Source of the DNA: Ichthyocystis sparus | Lineage (GTDB): Bacteria > Pseudomonadota > Gammaproteobacteria > Burkholderiales > 2013Ark19i | DNA length: 13,369 nucleotides | Strand: one strand, 5' to 3' | Assembly (NCBI RefSeq): GCF_900078755.1 | Contig: NZ_FKIH01000042.1 | In this document: one piece after another, positions 8,492-13,369 of the stretch | Position numbering within the stretch: position 1 is the stretch's first letter | Layout: each line of letters starts with the position of its first letter | Position numbers and translations under genes: made by a program | The notes under the pieces: generated by a model | Databases searched by the model: none | What the model was told of the DNA's origin: nothing | The model's input: the letters and a program-made list of their open reading frames with translations, nothing else

Positions 8492-8533
8492 TTAAAAAAC
8501 AAGCTTGATATTGACTGTATGAAGTCTTGCATA
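8492..8533 (+). promoter_or_regulatory. Conserved pre-gene element, candidate promoter of gene 3
   Basis: This matches 4832-4867: an A-rich run, then ACAAGCTTGATATT. TTGATA (8505-8510) is followed 17 bases on by TGCATA (8528-8533), a modest -10. It lies 72 bases before the ATG against 67 in gene 2. Function is inferred from position and conservation only. Confidence 0.35.
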
Positions 8534-8565
8534 CGGCATGATCAACAGGAGAAAAAAACGAGAAA

Positions 8566-8572
8566 AATAAGG
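8566..8572 (+). promoter_or_regulatory. Ribosome-binding site of gene 3
   Basis: AATAAGG ends 10 bases before ATG 8583, the same arrangement as in gene 2. Its TAA is also an in-frame stop (8568-8570) for the short upstream reading frame from ATG 8538, which fixes 8583 as the first usable in-frame ATG. Confidence 0.65.
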
Positions 8573-8582
8573 TGTTGTATCG

Positions 8583-11500
8583 ATGAAACGAAAATTAAGT
8601 GATAGTGAAGCAAATGTTTCTGAGGGCGGTTATGAGCAAAGTAGTGTGGATGAGCAAGAGCAACTATCAAGTGTATTAATATTAGAACAAAGTGCAGTAT
8701 CTGCTGATGCTGGAGGGTTTGTATTAGAGCCACATTTAGCACGATCACTGGGTATGCATCCTGGTGAAATGCTATTTCGAAGTATGTTTTATGGCACCCC
8801 GCAGGCTTCTCGTGTATCAATTTTGTTAGCCCAACTTGTAGAGAGACGTGAAGCACTAATTAGTAGAGAAACAGGAGAGGGAACTAGCTCTACCGTCGTA
8901 ACTAGCGATGGTGGTTATAATGCTGCTCTTATTGCCTCTAACGAGAGAACAATACAAGCACTTCTGGATAGTTTAGATCCACCTGAGTTGGCAGAGGTAG
9001 TACAAGAAGGTGTAACTACTACTATTCATGGGCAAGTATCAGGTGCACCAGAACAGAGTACTAGAGGTTCTGATGATGGGGTTATGTTGGCACCAGATTC
9101 AGCGATTCGAGAAAGTTCATTTCACAACAAAGAAACAGAGAGTTTTGCTGCAATCCAAGAGAGAGTTAGCGTTGGTTCTGAAGGTACTACTACTATTCCT
9201 ATAGCAGCTAATGAAGGATTAATGCGAGTTCTGATGTGTGGCTTAGAAGCACCAGCAGTGGTGGCATCTACAATAGCAGTAGAAGAATTTGAAATAGAAT
9301 CTGAAGAAGAATCGCTAGTGGAATTGGAGGAAGAGAGGAGTAGGAAATTGGCGGAATTGAAGGCCAAACTAGACATGAGAGAGGGAGAGGAAAAAGAAAA
9401 ACTGAGAAAGAAAGAGGAAGAAGTGGCAGCGAAGATTCTGAAAAAAGAGGAGGAAAAACTGAGGAAGGAGAAAGAGGTAGCATTAAAGAGACGAGAAAGA
9501 GAAATAGGGACGGCTCTAAGTGTGGCTGTATGTAGGGAGGCAGATCTAGATAAAGTCAAAGATAAAGTAGAAGCAATTATAAAAAAGCTAGGGGTAGCGG
9601 GGTCGTTAAGTTCAAAAAAAGAAAATACAGAGATGATGAAAGCAAACAGAGAACTAAGGAAAGTGGTAACGGAACCCAGACCAGAGAATTTGCAAAAAAT
9701 GGAGAGAGAGTTGGCTGAAGTTAGAGCTAGATATAAAGAACTAAGGCAGGCAGGAGCAGGAGAGGCTGCAGCAGAGATGGATCGCGTAAGAACTAGAGAG
9801 ACAAGAGTAAGGGCAGATCTAGTAAGAGCAGTAGCAAGAGGAATAAAAGTGAAAGGTCTAGAGAAAGAGTTAGGGGTGCTAGTAGCAAGAAAACTGCATC
9901 TGGAGAAAATGGGTTCAAACGAGGAGGAGTTAAATGAAGTAAGAACGAGAGAAATGGAGATGGGGGTAGTTTTAGCGCGATTAAGAGTGATGGCAGTAGA
10001 CGAGAGAAGTCTAGAGCTAGAGCTAGATAAACTCGTGGCGAAAAGGAAAGAGATAGAGGCAACGGTAGATGTAGGGAGAAGAGAAATAGAGATAAATAGA
10101 TTGAGAAAGGAAGCAAAAGCGGAGTCAGGTGGTAGAGAGCTAGAGCTAATGCTGAGATTAGAGTATGTAGAAGCGAGAGTAAGAGCGCTAGAACTGGAGC
10201 TAGGGCTATGGCTGGGGAGAATGGAAGAGAAAAGTACAGATACAGTGAAAGGAATAATATCTCTAGTGCTAGGGGGATCAGAGATATCGAGAGCAGGTAG
10301 AGTAGAGGGCGGCATAGCAACACCTGAGGTGGTATCGGAAGTGATAGTAATACAAGAATTAGAAGAAGTATTAGTAGTAGAGGAAGAGGAAGTTAGCGGT
10401 AGTAATGTTGGAAGTATAAGAGTGTTAGAGGATGGGGGAACGTTAACAGTGATTGCAGCAGAGATAGAGGCTAGTGGAGGGGATATAGTTTCTACTACGC
10501 ATAGTCAAGTTCCAGATACACCAGAACAGGGTACGAGAGATTCTGATGGAGGACCCACATTGGCACCGGATTTAGTGATAGATATCATAGAAGTACCAAC
10601 AAAATTGAAAAAGAAAAGAAAATTTTTGGTGGAATCGGAGGAAGAGCGAAATAAGAAGAAATTGGCGAGGTTGGCGGAATCGAAGGCCGTAATGGAAATG
10701 AAGGAGCGAGAAAAAAAAGAAAGACTGAGAAAAAGGGAGGAAAATGCAACGAGGGTTAGAAAAGAAAGGCAAGAAAAAAAGGAAAAACTGTTTACTAAAG
10801 AGCAAAAAAGAAAGAAAGAGGTAGCAGTAGCAGTGAAGAGACGAGAAGGGGAGATAGAGACAGCTCTAAGTGTGGCTGTATGTAGGGAGGCAGATCTGGA
10901 GAAAGTAAAAAATAAAGTAAAAGGAATTATGGCAAGGTTAGAGACACCTGGATCATTAAGCTCAACAAAAAGAGACATAGAGATGATGGAAGCAAAGGAG
11001 AGAGAACTAAGGGGAGTAATAGCAGAACCAAGGCTAGAAGACCTGCAAAAAATGGAGAAAGAGCTAACTGAAGTTAGAGCGAGATATAGAGAACTAGAGC
11101 AAGCTGGAGCAGGAGGTGTTTCACTAGATATAGATTGTCTAAGAATTAAAGAGACAAGAGTAAGGGCAGATATAGAAAGAGCGGTAGCAAGAGAAACAAA
11201 AGTGAAAAATCTAGAGAAAGAGCTAGAGGTACTAGTAGCGAGGGAACTGGGTCTGGAGAGAATAGGGATAAGAAAGGGAGAGTTAGATAAGGTAAGAACG
11301 AAAAAGATAAGAATAGAGAAGGATCTAGATAGATTAAGAGCAACAATAGCAATAACGGAAGGAAGTCTAGAGTTAGAACTAAAGCTAGGTGAATTTATAA
11401 AGGAAAGGAAAAGGATAGAGGCAACGATAGATGGAGTGAAAAGGGGAATAGAGCTAAATAGATTAAAAGAGGGAGCAAAATCTGAGTTAGGAGAGAGAGA

Positions 11501-12230
11501 GTTAGATATGACGCTGAGACTAGAGGGGATAAATGTGAGAGCAAAAGTACTAGAACTGGAGTTAGGTTTGTGGTTGGGTAAAATAATAGCGAAAAAAATA
11601 GAGACAGAGAAGGTGGCGACATCTATAGTGCCAGGTGGGTCGGAGACGGTGAGAGAGGATAGAGAAGAAAGCAACGTAGCAACAACACCTGAGTTGGTAT
11701 CGGAAGCGACGGTAATGCAAGAATTAGAGGAAGAAGTAATAGTAATAGAAGGAGAAGAAGAGGGGGCGAGCAGCGTTAATATTATAAGTACAAGAGAGAT
11801 AGATGAAGGAGGAGTGGTAGTAGTGAAGATTAGAGATCTGGAGCTAGAACTAGAGGAAGCCGTGAGACTAGAGAGATCTAGAAAAGCGGGAGAGAGAGCA
11901 ATAACAGCAAGCAGGGGGGAGGAGCTACTGGAGTTAGAACTACGTGGTGTGAGAGCGCAAGAACGAAATCTAGGTCTAGAATTAGATGGAGTGATGGCAC
12001 ACGCGATGAATTTAGATAGAGGGATATGGGAAGTTGGAGTGATATCGGATGCAACCTCTGCAGAGATAGAGGCAAAGAGAGATAGACTGAAAGAGCTCAA
12101 TAGAAATAGAGCTCTAGCAAGAGTGAGAGAGTTAGAGCTGAGGATAGGGTTATCTAGGGCAAGATTAAGGGCGAGAGGACTAGTTCTAGCGTTAGAGAAA
12201 TTGAAAGTTGTAGCGCAAGATCAGAATTAG
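8583..12230 (+). CDS. Modular coiled-coil repeat protein, paralogue 3 (1215 aa, two modules)
   Basis: Function unrecognised. Residues 46-134 carry the intact N-terminal unit (R-S-M-F-Y-G-T at 66-72, inside F-R-S-M-F-Y-G-T-P-Q-A-S). ~165-226 hold an eroded second unit keeping I-A-A-N-E and L-E-A-P. ~240-310 are a Glu/Lys tether. ~311-575 are module 1 (C-R-E 317-319, E-P-R-P 364-367). ~576-680 are a linker reusing T-T-H-S-Q-x-P and L-A-P-D-L. ~681-760 are a second Lys/Glu tether. ~761-1022 are module 2 (C-R-E 767-769, E-P-R-L 815-818). ~1070-1215 are the C-terminal domain, Arg-rich near 1165-1198, ending V-V-A-Q-D-Q-N. Module 2 is closer to gene 1's modules than to module 1 of the same protein, indicating exchange between paralogues. 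No signal peptide, membrane span or catalytic motif is seen. The basic C-terminus would suit a type IV secretion substrate, but that is speculation. The long opposite-strand frames here are composition artefacts. Confidence 0.95.
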   Translation: MKRKLSDSEANVSEGGYEQSSVDEQEQLSSVLILEQSAVSADAGGFVLEPHLARSLGMHPGEMLFRSMFYGTPQASRVSILLAQLVERREALISRETGEGTSSTVVTSDGGYNAALIASNERTIQALLDSLDPPELAEVVQEGVTTTIHGQVSGAPEQSTRGSDDGVMLAPDSAIRESSFHNKETESFAAIQERVSVGSEGTTTIPIAANEGLMRVLMCGLEAPAVVASTIAVEEFEIESEEESLVELEEERSRKLAELKAKLDMREGEEKEKLRKKEEEVAAKILKKEEEKLRKEKEVALKRREREIGTALSVAVCREADLDKVKDKVEAIIKKLGVAGSLSSKKENTEMMKANRELRKVVTEPRPENLQKMERELAEVRARYKELRQAGAGEAAAEMDRVRTRETRVRADLVRAVARGIKVKGLEKELGVLVARKLHLEKMGSNEEELNEVRTREMEMGVVLARLRVMAVDERSLELELDKLVAKRKEIEATVDVGRREIEINRLRKEAKAESGGRELELMLRLEYVEARVRALELELGLWLGRMEEKSTDTVKGIISLVLGGSEISRAGRVEGGIATPEVVSEVIVIQELEEVLVVEEEEVSGSNVGSIRVLEDGGTLTVIAAEIEASGGDIVSTTHSQVPDTPEQGTRDSDGGPTLAPDLVIDIIEVPTKLKKKRKFLVESEEERNKKKLARLAESKAVMEMKEREKKERLRKREENATRVRKERQEKKEKLFTKEQKRKKEVAVAVKRREGEIETALSVAVCREADLEKVKNKVKGIMARLETPGSLSSTKRDIEMMEAKERELRGVIAEPRLEDLQKMEKELTEVRARYRELEQAGAGGVSLDIDCLRIKETRVRADIERAVARETKVKNLEKELEVLVARELGLERIGIRKGELDKVRTKKIRIEKDLDRLRATIAITEGSLELELKLGEFIKERKRIEATIDGVKRGIELNRLKEGAKSELGERELDMTLRLEGINVRAKVLELELGLWLGKIIAKKIETEKVATSIVPGGSETVREDREESNVATTPELVSEATVMQELEEEVIVIEGEEEGASSVNIISTREIDEGGVVVVKIRDLELELEEAVRLERSRKAGERAITASRGEELLELELRGVRAQERNLGLELDGVMAHAMNLDRGIWEVGVISDATSAEIEAKRDRLKELNRNRALARVRELELRIGLSRARLRARGLVLALEKLKVVAQDQN
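9513..11648 (+). repeat. Two coiled-coil modules in gene 3, 1350 bp apart
   Basis: Module 1 (about 9513-10307) and module 2 (about 10863-11648) both begin with codons for A-L-S-V-A-V-C-R-E-A-D-L (residues 311 and 761) and end at G-G-S-E. They align throughout but are clearly diverged, unlike the near-identical pair in gene 1. Each is preceded by its own Lys/Glu-rich tether. Confidence 0.88.
9786..10022 (+). repeat. Nested ~50-residue internal repeat inside module 1 of gene 3
   Basis: Protein residues 402-440 and 453-491 align without gaps: V-R-T-R-E in both, Leu at position 12, then L-E-x-E-L-x-x-L-V-A-[RK] at positions 25-35 in both. The other modules show the same pair in more diverged form (for example L-R-I-K-E and V-R-T-K-K). 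The module therefore arose from duplication of a shorter helical unit. Confidence 0.7.
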
Positions 12231-13030
12231 GGATAATAGAAGTGTAAATGGGAAGAAAGGGTATAAATGATAGATGTAGTATAAGGGGAGCGGTAGTATA
12301 AGAAGTATTAAACCCTTAGTGAGGATGAGTATTAGGCGCATTTTTGCCTGGTGCTGTATCAAATCAAGTATAAATAGCAAGTCCTCTGCTCTCATGATAC
12401 AAGTAATTAAGTGATTTATGTAAACCAAGTAGTATGTCGTAGAATAATGGTAGACAGTTAGTTGAATCTAAGGTCAATGTATTTTCTTGTAGTACTCGGG
12501 CGGGGCACCTAGTCCTTAGGTAGGGTTGCAGCTGAGTGTAAGTTTATTTCTAATGCTAAGGATGTGTTCTGGTAAAGTGGCTTAGGAATTGGCTTCAGTA
12601 GAGCAAGTTTTCAGACGGAATGATAATGTGTTTAATATAATCGGCAAGGAAGTAGATTAAGTACTTGCGATTGCCGTTAAGCGGATAAAATATCAAAGTG
12701 TTGTTTAGTACAGTTCTGTGCTAGTTTGTATTTTATTAAGAGTCGTGTGTCAGTAACGGTAGCTTACGCGAATAGTGGGTCTATCAATAAAGCAGCATAG
12801 TAAAACATCGCGTATAAATACAGACAGTGTGAATAAGAGGTTTATCCTGGTAAGTAATTGGAGCGCAAAATTCAAGAATAATTTCTTCTGGAATTTAAAT
12901 ATAATGAACGAGAGATTTGTTTTAAATTAAAGTAAGACAGTATTGTGTGGAATTGTTAGTTTTGCTGTTGTATCAACATATTACGATCTACTTTTACATA
13001 CAAAAAGTGAGTTTTTAAAATAATAAATTT
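12231..13030. repeat. D block, copy 2, downstream of gene 3
   Basis: This is a close copy of 2816-3608, starting in the genes' 3' ends (the last codons and stop match exactly) and running through TAATAAATTT at 13021-13030. It has single-base indels and substitutions relative to copy 1 and carries the second copy of the hairpin. There is no conserved reading frame and no recognisable gene. Confidence 0.88.
12494..12537 (+). other. Two-stem hairpin candidate, copy 2
   Basis: ACTCGG (12494-12499) pairs with CTGAGT (12532-12537), where one A of copy 1 has become G and still pairs as G-U. The bases 12500-12537 are identical to 3085-3122, including the inner ACCTAG/TTAGGT stem, and the span is again 44 bases. 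No known RNA family is recognised. Confidence 0.4.
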
Positions 13031-13369
13031 GGCATTTTAGATTGGCACTACATCATACATTATAAACTGACAGTGAGTATTTTACCCTCCCAGGTGTCTC
13101 TATTAACAATGGGCAATGCCGTAAAGCCATATGCGTAGGGTGTAGGGAAAATTATTTAACCTTTTATGCTGAAACAAGGTTAGTTAAAAATCAACTGATT
13201 TGCTGTTGCTGTAGATACAGATATATTTATTTTATGCATAAGCAACAATTACTTATTTTTTATTAAAATAATAACATGAAAAATCTTTAAAATCACATAC
13301 AAAGATCTCAAATAAATTGCAGTATTTATCGTGTTTTTTCTTTGATTTGGGAAAACTACACCAATTAGC
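13031..13369. repeat. P block, copy 3 (right edge; implies a further paralogue beyond)
   Basis: Starting at GGCATT, this follows the P block of spacer 1. Near 13105-13125 it jumps from the equivalent of about 3710 to about 4325, so some 600 bases are missing. From 13125 on it matches 4326-4550 closely (AGCCATATGCGT, ATATATTTATTTTATG, CAAATAAATT, CAGTATTTAT). In spacers 1 and 2 this segment lies roughly 0.4-0.6 kb before the next gene's ATG. No gene is present within the window. Confidence 0.8.

Larger units (their letters stand above)
7465..8582. repeat. Spacer 2: D-block remnant plus P block copy 2
   Basis: Bases 7465-7628 only weakly resemble the start of the D block (for example TAGTATAAGG followed by GAAGTATTAA). 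From about 7629 to 8582 the spacer follows the P block of spacer 1, including AGCAGTACAAAAATTCTT, a T-rich stretch near 7912, the 8016-8195 segment, and 8207-8320, which is nearly identical to 4559-4680. About 800 bases of D block and ~330 bases of the P block are missing relative to spacer 1. No gene, tRNA or terminator is recognisable. Confidence 0.8.

Noticed and set aside
8542..8856. 104-codon opposite-strand frame across the gene 3 start
   Set aside because: There is no corresponding frame at the gene 2 start, where the sense sequence is homologous.
10505..12100. Opposite-strand open frame of 531 codons, and similar ones at 163-1314, 1747-2685, 9122-10315, 5715-6185 and 6447-7163
   Set aside because: These Ser/Leu/Phe-rich frames arise because the coding strand is purine-rich and has few Tyr, His and Gln codons, which removes antisense stops. 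Their mutual similarity follows from the sense genes being paralogues.
12192..12428. 78-codon opposite-strand frame across the gene 3 stop
   Set aside because: It is hydrophobic and low in complexity, spans a region with non-triplet indels relative to the gene 1 copy, and has no start context.

Overview
The window holds three tandem, same-strand paralogous genes for large charged coiled-coil proteins (partial 5' gene <2-2815, then 4918-7464 and 8583-12230), separated by unusually long AT-rich spacers. There is no rRNA, tRNA, transposase, CRISPR array or recognisable housekeeping gene, so the organism can only be inferred. Intron-free long ORFs, ATG starts preceded by a short AATAAGG ribosome-binding site, low-GC spacers of 1.1-2.1 kb and a tandem family of repeat-bearing proteins fit an obligate intracellular alphaproteobacterium of the Anaplasmataceae (Ehrlichia-like). 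That assignment is inference.

Layout: gene 1 enters from the left edge inside a perfect 102-bp (34-residue) tandem repeat, then carries two ~320-residue coiled-coil modules and a C-terminal domain. Spacer 1 (2816-4917) follows. Gene 2 (848 aa) has an N-terminal domain with two copies of a unit marked by R-S-M-F-Y-G-T, one coiled-coil module and the same C-terminal domain. Spacer 2 (7465-8582) follows. Gene 3 (1215 aa) has the same N-terminal domain, two coiled-coil modules separated by a linker, and the C-terminal domain. Spacer 3 (12231 to the end) follows. The spacers are paralogous too. Each is built from a post-gene block (D) and a pre-gene block (P), with large indels between copies. The last 340 bases are another P block, so a further family member may lie to the right.

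The proteins show no signal peptide, membrane segment or enzyme motif. Their architecture is an acidic, Ser/Thr/Gly-rich N-terminus, a Lys/Glu tether, coiled-coil modules with an invariant C-R-E motif and an E-P-x-P-E-D-L motif, and an Arg-rich C-terminal tail. That architecture is consistent with secreted or surface-exposed variable proteins. The sequence itself proves only a rapidly rearranging modular gene family. The most interesting points are the family itself, the nested internal repeats, module shuffling between paralogues, the short tandem repeat grown from a linker, and a paired hairpin in the D spacer that keeps its pairing through base changes.
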